A stretch of 64,000 nt of DNA, from NCBI GenBank assembly GCA_002720055.1, contig PBGH01000004.1, positions 9,076 through 73,075 on the forward strand. Direction: 5' to 3'. A model generated the notes under the pieces. It did no database searches. It saw only the letters and a program-made list of their open reading frames with translations, and was not told the origin of the DNA. The position numbers and the translations under genes were made by a program. Below, piece after piece: positions 42,045 through 51,338 of this stretch; the first letter of the stretch is position 1; each line of letters starts with the position of its first letter. Source of the DNA: Methanobacteriota archaeon. Lineage in GTDB: Archaea > Thermoplasmatota > Poseidoniia > Poseidoniales > Thalassarchaeaceae.

Positions 42045-44027
42045 GTGGAAGAAGGTGGTCCGACTGGAGGTCTTCGATTCTTTACTGTTACTTCGTTGTT
42101 GTTTGTATCGGTATTGACACAGGTATTCTCCTCTGATGTTAATGAGATAGTTACTACAACGATTGAGGCAACAGATGAAGAGGAAAACAATATTATCGGG
42201 CTAAATAACGTTGAAGAGTGGCCTGTGATCAGAGTTGAATTCCCCAACCGACCTTTCCCAAATTCGTTACTAAAAGGAATTTTTGAAGGAGATAACTCAG
42301 CAGGAGATTACATTGCGCAGATTAGTGGAGGGAGCTCTTCACTAAATATTACTATTTTGGAGGAAACGTGGAGCTCACCATTCCCTGATTCATATTGGGG
42401 CACAGACTCCTCTGAAAAGAGAGATGTTGGCTCTGGATCTGGTGGTGCTCAGGAGCTTGCCTCTGAGACAATCAACTCGATATTAATTGGCAAGGACTTA
42501 TCCCTCTGGGACTTAGATAATAATCTGGTAATAGATAGGTTACTCATCATACATTCAGGTCAGCCACAAGAGCAAGGGGGGCCGTCGAGCGCAATTTGGA
42601 GTCATTTTTCTCCATTCCAGGACAGAATAGTAATTGGCAAGTACACGATTGAGCATTACACTATGGCTTCAATTTACGGGGGTCTGGGAGTAGTAATGCA
42701 TGAGATGATGCATCAGATGGGTGCTGTAGACCTTTATGACGTACACAGCGATTCTCCTACCAAGAATTGGCATGGCCTAGGTGATTGGGACATTATGGCT
42801 AGTGGCAATTGGATTGATGATGGTGATATGCCGTCGCTGCCTTCTTCTTCTACTCTAAATCTCATTGGTGCAGTAGAACCTATGATACTATCAGGTTTGT
42901 ATGATATGAATTATACCATTATGCCAGTTTCCATAGGAGGATCTCCTTTAATGATAGAAATTGCTGATGGAGAATATGTTTGGATTTCTTTAAGGGCAGA
43001 TTTAGGTTTTGATCGGGGTCTTCCAGGTCATGGGGTTCTTGTCGAACATCAAGATTCTTCATTTGGGGATTTGGATTCTAACCTTGTAAATACTGATCCA
43101 TCAAGGCCATGGACAAAAATTATCGAAGCCGACGGTAATAACGGCTTAATCAGGGGTATAGACTATGGGAGTAATGGGGACGTATTCACAGAAGGTAATA
43201 GGTTTGGCAATACAGCGATACAGATTTGGGATAATCGCGGAAGGCTTGTTCCATGGACCATTTCAATCACTTCTATCAATAATGACTCCGCTGAAATCTT
43301 CTTTGATTATGCCGGAGATACCGAATTAACTGTTTATACCCCCAGAAATCCCATTGTTCTGCTGAGAGATGAGCTTGAATATGTTGAGGTTTTCTATGAT
43401 TCCCAAGAACCATGCGATTTGTTCGTAGAATTCCAAGATCACGTTATTGAGATTCAAGAATCGAACTCAACGTATTTTAGAATAATCATCCTCAATGGTT
43501 CAAAGGAATTGCATAATTCTGGTACTTTGTCAGGACGAATAGGATGTGATGGTGATTTGGGCTTCATGACCCATATTTCTCTTGACTGGGTGATAATTAA
43601 TCATCGCCTATCCTCCAATCAGTTAGATGCTACAGTACCTTGGGATTCTGATTCTGTAGCTTCCTTGTATCCAGAATCAGAAGGTAGTGGCCCTCGAATC
43701 TATTCAATTTCCGTTGATGGGCCAGCTGGGCGTGTATCCAATCCTATAACCTCGGGAGAATACTTCCCAGGAGATCCAATCCTACTCCAAATAAATCCCG
43801 ATGGATTACTTGAACCAAGAATGATTGCTCGAGGTGAGCTTGTAATTGTTGATAGTGATAATATAGAGCAAAGAATCCCTATTGTTCTGACCTCAGAAGG
43901 AGAACTACCATTTGGTATCCTAAATTGGGTGGCAATTCCTGCCAATGCTATTTCTCTTATTTTGATACTGATTTCTATCTCAATCGCGAATCCATCAGGA
44001 TATTTTTCAAATCCAAAAAAAGATTAG
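42045..44027 (+). CDS. Secreted M6-family (immune inhibitor A-like) metalloprotease
   Basis: A 660-aa exported protease with GTG start and N-terminal signal helix (about 10-30). The zinc site is MHEMMHQMGAVDLYD (H219, E220, H223, D229), the HExxHxxGxxDLYD pattern of peptidase family M6; WDIMASGNW gives the Met-turn. Segments RLLIIHSGQPQEQGG and GHGVLVEHQDS are family-like. A beta-rich C-terminal region (about 430-610) and a membrane helix with basic tail (about 630-650) anchor it outside the cell. Role probably degradation of environmental protein. It follows tatC, but its signal lacks a twin Arg, so Sec export is expected. Confidence 0.85.
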   Translation: MEEGGPTGGLRFFTVTSLLFVSVLTQVFSSDVNEIVTTTIEATDEEENNIIGLNNVEEWPVIRVEFPNRPFPNSLLKGIFEGDNSAGDYIAQISGGSSSLNITILEETWSSPFPDSYWGTDSSEKRDVGSGSGGAQELASETINSILIGKDLSLWDLDNNLVIDRLLIIHSGQPQEQGGPSSAIWSHFSPFQDRIVIGKYTIEHYTMASIYGGLGVVMHEMMHQMGAVDLYDVHSDSPTKNWHGLGDWDIMASGNWIDDGDMPSLPSSSTLNLIGAVEPMILSGLYDMNYTIMPVSIGGSPLMIEIADGEYVWISLRADLGFDRGLPGHGVLVEHQDSSFGDLDSNLVNTDPSRPWTKIIEADGNNGLIRGIDYGSNGDVFTEGNRFGNTAIQIWDNRGRLVPWTISITSINNDSAEIFFDYAGDTELTVYTPRNPIVLLRDELEYVEVFYDSQEPCDLFVEFQDHVIEIQESNSTYFRIIILNGSKELHNSGTLSGRIGCDGDLGFMTHISLDWVIINHRLSSNQLDATVPWDSDSVASLYPESEGSGPRIYSISVDGPAGRVSNPITSGEYFPGDPILLQINPDGLLEPRMIARGELVIVDSDNIEQRIPIVLTSEGELPFGILNWVAIPANAISLILILISISIANPSGYFSNPKKD

Positions 44028-45110
44028 TTATCTTCTAACCGGATTAGACCATCTGGAATCTGATGGGGGCCTCTGTATCTCCAAATATCTCCATTTCCCT
44101 TCGATATTTATTGGATAAATCCAATGTTTATTCACACCTGATGCCAATCTTGATGATAAGCATGCTTCTGCCCAATTAGTAGGTCCTTCGGAACTAGGAT
44201 CAACTACCAACCAAGGAGCATGCCCATCACCAATTTCACTTGGATAGCACCTCCATTTAGTACCATATTTGAATCCAGATCTGGTATTTAGTCCACGTTT
44301 CCACAAGTCCATCAATATGCTAGCTGATGTAGAAAACTCGTATTTTTCATTATCAATATTTGTGATAATTTCTATTTCAACTTCATCCAACTGATATCCA
44401 TCAAGTATCGGAACACCAATTATTTGTGTTGGCCAATCAGTGACATTTTGATAGAATGAAGGGGCATAAGCAGGGTCACCCTTGCCCGTTCGAATAGGAT
44501 TCATATCAGAAAGTTCCTGAAAAACCTCTATACTCGGAGGTTGCATTTTCCCTATAGGATCGGCCTCTTTTAACCTGTAGGTAACTACTGATTGTTCGTC
44601 ATCTATTACAAGAACCTCCGCTACTCTGTTTTTTGAATTTACATTGATGCTCCATTCTAATAGCATTTTCATAATTTGCTGTTCATCATCATTGTTTTTT
44701 TTCATGCTGTCTTTAGAATAAAACCACTTTATTTCGGATATAGGATCATGCCTCGTAGGATGCATATCCGACGACCATCTAAGCGCCCAAGAAGATGATC
44801 CTTCCATTCCTAAATATTCCCAATTTCTCGATAATACTATCTTATTTCCTGGAACTCTTAGAGCCTCAAGAATCGCAGACTCTTGTAGTAGGGATGGGTT
44901 TTTTTCCAGTTCTTTGTTTAACCAGCTCTGAAACCCGTATTCACCGGTAATTTCAGAAATTTCAATACCTCTGTGGCCAATACAGAAAATAATTTCAGCG
45001 GCACTAAGTAATATGCCATCTTCTTTCGATGGCTTGCCAAGAGCAGATTTATCCCATAGTCTAGATGAACCTCGACCTTTGTATAACCATGAGCCATCAT
45101 GCTTCGCCAT
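44028..45110 (-). CDS. endA: tRNA-splicing endonuclease EndA
   Basis: A 360-aa splicing endonuclease that cuts tRNA intron borders. The C-terminal catalytic domain reads RSGFKYGTKWRCYPSEIGDGHAPWLVV then RLASGVNKHWIYPI, giving the triad Tyr289, His297 and Lys328 as in EndA. The N-terminal half (about 1-180) is a degenerate copy of the fold without the triad, so the protein is the fused two-repeat type that works as a homodimer. Starts at ATG 45110, with an AT-rich box about 26 bp before it (about 45137), consistent with a leaderless mRNA. It is convergent with the M6 protease gene (stops adjoin). Confidence 0.85.
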   Translation of the reverse strand: MAKHDGSWLYKGRGSSRLWDKSALGKPSKEDGILLSAAEIIFCIGHRGIEISEITGEYGFQSWLNKELEKNPSLLQESAILEALRVPGNKIVLSRNWEYLGMEGSSSWALRWSSDMHPTRHDPISEIKWFYSKDSMKKNNDDEQQIMKMLLEWSINVNSKNRVAEVLVIDDEQSVVTYRLKEADPIGKMQPPSIEVFQELSDMNPIRTGKGDPAYAPSFYQNVTDWPTQIIGVPILDGYQLDEVEIEIITNIDNEKYEFSTSASILMDLWKRGLNTRSGFKYGTKWRCYPSEIGDGHAPWLVVDPSSEGPTNWAEACLSSRLASGVNKHWIYPINIEGKWRYLEIQRPPSDSRWSNPVRR

Positions 45111-45178
45111 ATATTATTACGCTAAGCTTACACTAATTAGACGCTATCCCCAAATATCATCCGTAATGACCTACTCGT

Positions 45179-46240
45179 ATGTTCATGTCCGAGAAATCCC
45201 TTGCACAGAGGGAAGCGAGTCTAAGTACTCTTAGCTCACTAATCAAAACCATCGATGGAAAGAAAGTCACGCTAATCGGAGACACTATGTTAGATCGATT
45301 TCATCACGGATTCGCAAACAATCTCAATTCAACTGCTCCTGTTCCTGTACTCAAAGTTACTAGAACCGAAGAATCCGCTGGAGCCTCAGCTCATATCGCC
45401 ATAGGCCTTTGCTCGTTCGGAATGAATGTTTCATTCCACACATGTGTGGGTGATGACTCCGAAGGTGAGTCGATCATTAAAAGCCTGGATGCTGCAGGTG
45501 TCAACACTGCTGATATTAAAATTGCCAATAAAAGAAGTACTCTATCGAAAATAAGATTTTATGGTAGTAGAGAAAGTCTGTTGGATAGGGAGCAGATTTT
45601 ACTTCAAGCAGATAGGGGGCCAACAGAGGATCTACCAATAGAAGTCTCGCAAATTCTAACAACCAATGCAAATAATTCCCTGAAAGATAGTTGTGCATTG
45701 ATTATATCAGACTATGATAAAGGAGTAGTGACATTCGAAGGAGCCCAGACCCTCATCGATTCTGCGAATAAAGCTGGAATCCCTTCAATCGTAGATCCGA
45801 AACTCACGGGCCTAGAAAAAAGCAGAGGTGCTACAGTGGTGATCTTCGAAAGAAGGGGGCTATCTCTTCTTGCAAGGAGGCTTAATACTGAAAATGAAGA
45901 AGACGCTGCAAAGTTGCTGATTGATGACTACTCTTGGGATGGTATGCTAGTTCTTGGAGGCATTAACGGCCTATTCCTATATCAAAAGGATCAAGATAGT
46001 ATCCACTATCCTTGTATGGCACCAGCTGCTGAACAGCAAATAGGAATGCACGACGCCGCAGCTGCCTCCTTAGCTGCCTCATTGGGTTCTGGCCTGCCTC
46101 TCTATGATGCAGCACTTCTGGCAGCAGCGTCATGTGAATGCGTCCTTTCTGCCAGTACCAGTGAGGAGTACATAGACAGGACCACCCTTTCACTCTGGTT
46201 GGATGAGCTTTCATGGCAAATGAGAATTTCTGATAGATAA
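45179..46240 (+). CDS. PfkB-family sugar kinase, RfaE/HldE N-terminal-like
   Basis: A 353-aa ribokinase-fold protein. The N-terminus VTLIGDTMLDRFHHG and APVPVLKVTRTEESAGASAHIAIGL match the kinase domain of heptose-7-phosphate kinases (RfaE/HldE). The late motif is altered: where PfkB enzymes have GAGDT it reads GMHDAAAASLAASLGSG, keeping the catalytic Asp but losing the first Gly pair. There is no nucleotidyltransferase domain. It may phosphorylate a sugar used in surface glycans, but the altered anion loop makes reduced or changed activity possible. Two starts are close (ATG 45179 and 45185). It is divergent from endA. Confidence 0.75.
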   Translation: MFMSEKSLAQREASLSTLSSLIKTIDGKKVTLIGDTMLDRFHHGFANNLNSTAPVPVLKVTRTEESAGASAHIAIGLCSFGMNVSFHTCVGDDSEGESIIKSLDAAGVNTADIKIANKRSTLSKIRFYGSRESLLDREQILLQADRGPTEDLPIEVSQILTTNANNSLKDSCALIISDYDKGVVTFEGAQTLIDSANKAGIPSIVDPKLTGLEKSRGATVVIFERRGLSLLARRLNTENEEDAAKLLIDDYSWDGMLVLGGINGLFLYQKDQDSIHYPCMAPAAEQQIGMHDAAAASLAASLGSGLPLYDAALLAAASCECVLSASTSEEYIDRTTLSLWLDELSWQMRISDR

Positions 46241-46285
46241 ACAAACATCCATGATGTTCAATACTGTTGGTTTTAGCCCGATACT

Positions 46286-47785
46286 ATGCATATTGTGACC
46301 TCTCGGGAATCTATGCCCTGGCTGATCTTATTCACATTATTACTTTCCTCCTCGCAGTCAATCGTTTCAGCAGAAAATATAGACTCAAACCATCCTCCAA
46401 TTATAGATTTCAATATGCAAGATGGTCAAGTGATAACTGGTGAATCAACTTTTACTGTTTCAATCGAAGATGAGATTGTTCCTAATACTGTAAATTGGCG
46501 AATTACGGGGTTTTCAGAAACTATTGCATTTTCCGATGTGACCGAATCTTTATTTTTTGAAGAATTTGAAGGCTTTAGGGATCTATGGAGCTTTAGTACG
46601 GTTATTGGACCTAGCATCTATCCATCATGTTCATGTGTTTTCGAATTAGAAATTGAGGATCATACCGGTGAAATTTACTATATCCACCGAACTATCTTCA
46701 TTGGTGAAGATATTGGTGATATGCCAGCATCAATTTTCATGTTTGGAGATCAACAATGGGCCAGCAAAAATCTCCAAATCACGGGCATTTCCAAATCTCT
46801 AGATGAAACCAGTATTTCCTTACTCTACCTTCTGGATAGCTCCCCTTCCATAAGATGTGCAGTAAATACAGAAGGTACATTTATTGAATCAGAATATATT
46901 TTTCCCGAAGAAATACTCTGGACAGAAAGTCAATTTTCTTTCGAGCTTGAGATATCCAACCTAGATGATGGTTGGTACGATCTTAGAACTCTTAGTAGGG
47001 TAATCCCTGACTCTTTCACCGGCCAAGTGGCCTCTGCTCTTTATTCCGAACATTGTATCAGTATTAGAGTAGACAATACTCCACCTGAGGTTATTATTGA
47101 TGGAACTAGCGAACTCATAGAGGGAAATTCCAAGATAGAATATTCTGGGGCTTCATCATATGATGATGTTTGGGGAATTTCTGGGTTAACTTATGTATGG
47201 TCATTAAATCAAGTAATAGATAATAATTCACGAGTAATTGAGATCATTTCGGATTCGAATGACCGTGTAGTTTTATTCGATAGAACCAACGCAGGAGTTT
47301 TCCAAGTTTGTTTAACTGTTATCGACAAAGCAGGCAATACTGCAAGCTCTAATTTGTCCGTTGAAGTAAATAATACACCCCCTATAGTAAGATTACAAAT
47401 TAATAGCATTTTTTTCACTGATGGGGAGGCAGTGCAATTAGAAAAAACAGATAAATTACTCATAGATGCATCATTATCTAGCGATACAGATAATGACATA
47501 AATTCACTAAGGTATATCTGGAGAGTGAATAATATTCCAATGTATGTTGGAAGTAGTACAGACTTGTCTTGGCCATCAGAAATAGAAGATGAATTTTTAC
47601 TTACAATAGAAGTTTTAGATGATGACTCAGCATCTTCCAAACTCTCCATTTATGTTCAGGATCCAGATAGTGGTTCATCTTTGCCACTTCCCATTATCTT
47701 GCTTCTGGCATCAGCATTATTTTTTGGATACTCACTAATGAGATTTAGAGTAAATACGGCGGAGTCAGAGATTCCAAAGTGGTAA
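46286..47785 (+). CDS. Secreted PKD/cadherin-like surface protein
   Basis: A 499-aa exported protein: signal peptide about residues 10-29 (WLILFTLLLSSSQSIVSA), extracellular body, and a C-terminal membrane helix (about 470-490, LPIILLLASALFFGYSLM) with a basic tail. The body has beta-sandwich repeats of PKD type: VDNTPPEVIIDGTSELIEGN then TYVWSLNQ, and VNNTPPIVRLQINSIFFTDGE then RYIWRVNNIP. SCSCVFELEIEDHTGE near residue 115 may form a disulfide. It is probably a structural or adhesive cell-surface protein; no catalytic domain is seen. Confidence 0.72.
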   Translation: MHIVTSRESMPWLILFTLLLSSSQSIVSAENIDSNHPPIIDFNMQDGQVITGESTFTVSIEDEIVPNTVNWRITGFSETIAFSDVTESLFFEEFEGFRDLWSFSTVIGPSIYPSCSCVFELEIEDHTGEIYYIHRTIFIGEDIGDMPASIFMFGDQQWASKNLQITGISKSLDETSISLLYLLDSSPSIRCAVNTEGTFIESEYIFPEEILWTESQFSFELEISNLDDGWYDLRTLSRVIPDSFTGQVASALYSEHCISIRVDNTPPEVIIDGTSELIEGNSKIEYSGASSYDDVWGISGLTYVWSLNQVIDNNSRVIEIISDSNDRVVLFDRTNAGVFQVCLTVIDKAGNTASSNLSVEVNNTPPIVRLQINSIFFTDGEAVQLEKTDKLLIDASLSSDTDNDINSLRYIWRVNNIPMYVGSSTDLSWPSEIEDEFLLTIEVLDDDSASSKLSIYVQDPDSGSSLPLPIILLLASALFFGYSLMRFRVNTAESEIPKW

Positions 47786-47815
47786 TAGTGATGCTGTGAG
47801 AGGAGATGAAAGAAA

Positions 47816-49114
47816 ATGATCATACCCTTTGAAAGTAGTGAATATATTCGCCGCCAAACTGGACTAATGCAGCAAATTCCACCCTCATCTGTTGTTTTTA
47901 TACCCACAAATGATCTTTCATATCGTTCAAATGATGTTAGTTTCCCGTTTCGTCCAAACTCCTATTTTCTTTATTTGTGCGGTTGGGTCGAAACGGATAG
48001 CATTCTTGTATTGACCAAAGACTCTGAAGATTATATTTCTACACTTTTTGTTTCTCCTAGAAATACTTCAAAAGAAATTTGGGAGGGAGTCAGATTGGGA
48101 GTAGAAGGTGCTTTAGATTGGCCCGTAAATGACTCTGAATCCATTGATAATTTTGAAATTAGGTTAGCCGAATTAACAAAAGGCTATCAAAATATTTTTT
48201 CAATTTCTGGAGTGTCAAAGAAGTTAGACAATCTCCTAAAAGATCAAAAATTTTCAGATCCCTCTCCATTCATTGATAATTTGAGAAAAATAAAATCAAC
48301 CAAGGAAATACAGTATATGACAAGGGCAGCTGAAATATGCTCAAATGCTAAAATATCCGCTATGAAGATATCTAAACCTGGAATTGGGGAATGGGAGATA
48401 CAGTCTATTATTGAATCTACATTCCTCAGTTCTCGTAGTAACTGGAGCTTTCCCTCCATTGTAGGAGGAGGCGATAATGCTACAATACTCCATTACAAAT
48501 CAAATAACTCAATCATTAATGATGGTGAAATGGTGCTTGTAGACTCTGGTTGTGAGGTCTTCGGGTATGCATCAGACATTACTAGAACTTGGCCAGTAAA
48601 TGGTAAATTTTCCGACCCACAGAAAGAAATTTATGAATTGGTTCTAAGAGCACAAATAGCTGGAATAAACTCTTGTAGGTCTGGAAATAGTTGGTCTAGT
48701 ATGCATAAAGCTACAACCCAAATTATTGCCCAAGGATTGATTGATCTCCAGATTATTGATCGAAACTTAGACGAAGTACTAGGAGATCATGAAAAATTGG
48801 ATGGTAGTTTTAAGTCATTCTTCATGCATGGAACCGGACATCTCCTAGGTCTGGATGTTCATGATGTAGGAGGGGGGAGGCAGGGAGATGAACTACCGGG
48901 TCCATTGCTAGAGCCTGGAATGGTTGTTACTATAGAACCGGGGCTTTATTTTGGTGGGTGGAGGTCTGATATTGATATCCCGAGTCGATATGCCGGCATA
49001 GGAGTCAGGATTGAAGACGATGTACTAATTACAGACGAAGGACCGGTAATTCTTTCATCAAAATGTCCTAAACAAATAGAGGAAATTCAAGAAATTGTTG
49101 GAATAAGTGATTGA
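47816..49114 (+). CDS. pepP: Xaa-Pro aminopeptidase (aminopeptidase P, M24B)
   Basis: A 432-aa metallopeptidase that removes an N-terminal residue before Pro. The N-terminal non-catalytic domain (about 1-165) includes SYFLYLCGWVETDSILVL, the AMP_N start. The pita-bread domain carries the metal ligands: VDSGCEVFGYASDITRTW (D243, D254), HGTGHLLGLDVHD (H342 area), EPGLYF and GVRIEDDVLIT. These are the five-ligand set with the DIxRTWP signature. It overlaps nothing but ends one base before mqnC's ATG; its final Ser-Asp codons form mqnC's binding site. Confidence 0.92.
   Translation: MIIPFESSEYIRRQTGLMQQIPPSSVVFIPTNDLSYRSNDVSFPFRPNSYFLYLCGWVETDSILVLTKDSEDYISTLFVSPRNTSKEIWEGVRLGVEGALDWPVNDSESIDNFEIRLAELTKGYQNIFSISGVSKKLDNLLKDQKFSDPSPFIDNLRKIKSTKEIQYMTRAAEICSNAKISAMKISKPGIGEWEIQSIIESTFLSSRSNWSFPSIVGGGDNATILHYKSNNSIINDGEMVLVDSGCEVFGYASDITRTWPVNGKFSDPQKEIYELVLRAQIAGINSCRSGNSWSSMHKATTQIIAQGLIDLQIIDRNLDEVLGDHEKLDGSFKSFFMHGTGHLLGLDVHDVGGGRQGDELPGPLLEPGMVVTIEPGLYFGGWRSDIDIPSRYAGIGVRIEDDVLITDEGPVILSSKCPKQIEEIQEIVGISD
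49106..49111 (+). promoter_or_regulatory. Shine-Dalgarno site for mqnC
   Basis: AGTGAT, four bases before ATG 49116, inside the last codons of pepP. The surrounding 16 bases (AAGTGATTGAAATGTC) are identical to the mqnE-mqnA junction at 10155-10170. Confidence 0.7.
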
Positions 49115-49115
49115 A

Positions 49116-50255
49116 ATGTCCTCCTGGAGACAAATTCTTAGAGATATGTTGGATGATCCTCATCGTATACTTTCTATTGATGATGCTTCAGAGATATACA
49201 ATAATGCATCTCTTAACGATCTGATGTATACTGCTATGGAAAACCGAAATGCGAAGGTACCGGGAAATGTTGTTACATTTTTAGTTGATAGAAATATCAA
49301 CTACACTAATATCTGCACCATTAATTGTCATTTCTGCTCATTCTACAGACCTCCTGGACATCCAGAAAACTATACTCAAACAATACAGGAAATTAGTGAT
49401 AGGGTTTCAGAACTAGAAGATATTGGGGGATCAAGAATATTAATGCAGGGAGGTGTAAATCCAACTCTAGAGATTTCATGGTATGAAGAATTATTGAACG
49501 AACTGTCTAGAAGACATCCGAAAATTGATTTGGATTGTTTCTCACCCATAGAAATAGAAGGAATATCGGATGTTTCTGGTATTTCCACCCTAGAAGTACT
49601 TTCTAGATTCAAATCTGCAGGACTTCATGGGCTTCCCGGTGGTGGGGCAGAAATGCTGGTAGATAATGTAAGGGCTGGGATTTCACCTCGTAAGGGCTCT
49701 TCTGAAAATTGGCTTCGAATAATGGGTGAAGCTCAGAAGCTTGGATTAGTAACTTCGGCTACAAATGTCTTTGGATTTGGGGAGAGCATAAAAGATCGAA
49801 TAGAACATTTGGAGAAAATTCGAGAATTACAAAAGTCCGCCATCGAAGCAGGTAATCCTGGATTTACATCATTCATTTCATGGCCAGTTATGCTTGAAAA
49901 CAATGCATTTGGAAGGATGAATAGAGGGTCTAACAAATTAAAACTGGGTTCTGGTTCAGTAGAATATCTAAGACATGTGGCAGTCTCAAGACTATTTTTG
50001 AATAATTTCGATCATATTCAATCTTCTTGGCCTACCATGGGTATCAAAGTAGCACAGATAGCCCTCAATGGAGGCGCCGACGATATTGGTTCAACTATGA
50101 TGGAGGAAAATGTAGTATCCGCATCGGGAACGACGAAAACCGAGGCTACAATAATTGAACTCCAAAACTCAATTGTTCAAGCGGGTTATGAACCTGCAAA
50201 GAGAGATTCAAAATACAATATTATTGAAACCAAGCATCCATTGATAAATCAATAG
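49116..50255 (+). CDS. mqnC: Cyclic dehypoxanthine futalosine synthase (radical SAM)
   Basis: Cyclises dehypoxanthine futalosine in menaquinone synthesis. The radical-SAM cluster is CTINCHFC (C67, C71, C74) after NINYTNI, and MqnC signatures follow: SRILMQGGVNPTL, GLHGLPGGGAEMLVD, FTSFISWPVMLENNAF and NGGADDIGSTMMEENVV. The last motif separates it from MqnE. 379 aa. It is the step before MqnD. Its location with pepP, 37 kb from mqnD in this window, shows a scattered pathway; MqnB and the aminofutalosine deaminase are not here. Confidence 0.93.
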   Translation: MSSWRQILRDMLDDPHRILSIDDASEIYNNASLNDLMYTAMENRNAKVPGNVVTFLVDRNINYTNICTINCHFCSFYRPPGHPENYTQTIQEISDRVSELEDIGGSRILMQGGVNPTLEISWYEELLNELSRRHPKIDLDCFSPIEIEGISDVSGISTLEVLSRFKSAGLHGLPGGGAEMLVDNVRAGISPRKGSSENWLRIMGEAQKLGLVTSATNVFGFGESIKDRIEHLEKIRELQKSAIEAGNPGFTSFISWPVMLENNAFGRMNRGSNKLKLGSGSVEYLRHVAVSRLFLNNFDHIQSSWPTMGIKVAQIALNGGADDIGSTMMEENVVSASGTTKTEATIIELQNSIVQAGYEPAKRDSKYNIIETKHPLINQ

Positions 50256-51337
50256 TTCGACAATTCCGCCCTACCACTCCTTACCGGAGCTTCTGTGATA
50301 TGAATTGGCTCCTCCGATTGACTAATAATTAGAGGCTTTACCCACTTAATTAATTCATTATTTTCATTATGAAACTCTATAATTAGTTCCCAATGAATTG
50401 CAATCAAGGAAGAGTATATCGAGCCCGGCCATCTTTTTCTCGGGAATAATACTTCAAACTCTTCAGTTCCATTGTCAACCGATTCCCAATCACCTGATGT
50501 CATGATTCTAAAGGGCTCAAGAATTACACTCCTCTTTGTTGTTAATTGCATAGGAGTAGCTTCACCCACGCCAATACCTTCCTCGTCTACCGTTGAAATA
50601 CGCTTCTCTGGTAATTTAGTCGACATTCCAGGAGAGGGTTGATCATCTTCTTTTCTTCCCAATATGTCTAGAACCTTATCCCTTTCAGGCACTGCAACTC
50701 CTACTTGTAATCTTGAGCGAATCGGTATAAATGACTCTGGATATGAAATCATACTAATTTTGATACCAGAATCATTCTCACTGATTTTTATTTCCGGTGA
50801 ATCGATTTTTTGATCTATAATTTTATTTTGTCTTGACATATCTCTAAAATTTGCTATGGTTCTAAATATTAGTGGCATCAAAAACAAAGGAAAGGAGTAT
50901 AAGAGAAGTCTGGGATAATCTAAAGGTCCTAGGCTAACCGATCCGGCGAATGAGGTAGAAATAACATTTTTATCTAGTAGCCAAGGCTCTATAGCATGAA
51001 TAAATAGAGAAATAATTACGAGGGAAACTGTGGGGAAGATTAGTCGCCTAGATAAATTATGAAGAGGGTCGGGATTAACATACCATCCATTCCTTGAACG
51101 TGAAATAAACCGGGGAATATCTAGTGAAACTTGACTATCAATTTTTGAAATTCCCTCATCTTCCTGTTTATATTGTCTCCATTCGACGAACCAATTATCT
51201 TCATTTCCGATTTTAAAATCTGGTATTTTGACATCTCCGTTAGTTACAATGGCTTCTACGATGGGCAGATTACCAGCATCCATATGACCCTGTTCAAAGG
51301 GAGGATATCTCACCCTCTGAACAGAAGATTGAGACAT
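50249..51337 (-). CDS. Hypothetical membrane protein downstream of geranylgeranyl reductase
   Basis: A 362-aa protein with two membrane segments (FPTVSLVIISLFIHAIEPW about 100-120 and LLLYSFPLFLMPLIFRTI about 145-165). Soluble regions flank them; the C-terminal one (about 190-362) is mostly beta-strand and may face inside. ATG 51337 begins one base after the geranylgeranyl reductase stop, so the two are surely co-transcribed and probably coupled. No family is recognised; a role in membrane-lipid handling is only suggested by position. It ends a few bases past the mqnC stop on the other strand (7-bp overlap). Confidence 0.6.
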   Translation of the reverse strand: MSQSSVQRVRYPPFEQGHMDAGNLPIVEAIVTNGDVKIPDFKIGNEDNWFVEWRQYKQEDEGISKIDSQVSLDIPRFISRSRNGWYVNPDPLHNLSRRLIFPTVSLVIISLFIHAIEPWLLDKNVISTSFAGSVSLGPLDYPRLLLYSFPLFLMPLIFRTIANFRDMSRQNKIIDQKIDSPEIKISENDSGIKISMISYPESFIPIRSRLQVGVAVPERDKVLDILGRKEDDQPSPGMSTKLPEKRISTVDEEGIGVGEATPMQLTTKRSVILEPFRIMTSGDWESVDNGTEEFEVLFPRKRWPGSIYSSLIAIHWELIIEFHNENNELIKWVKPLIISQSEEPIHITEAPVRSGRAELSNY

Positions 51338-51338
51338 G

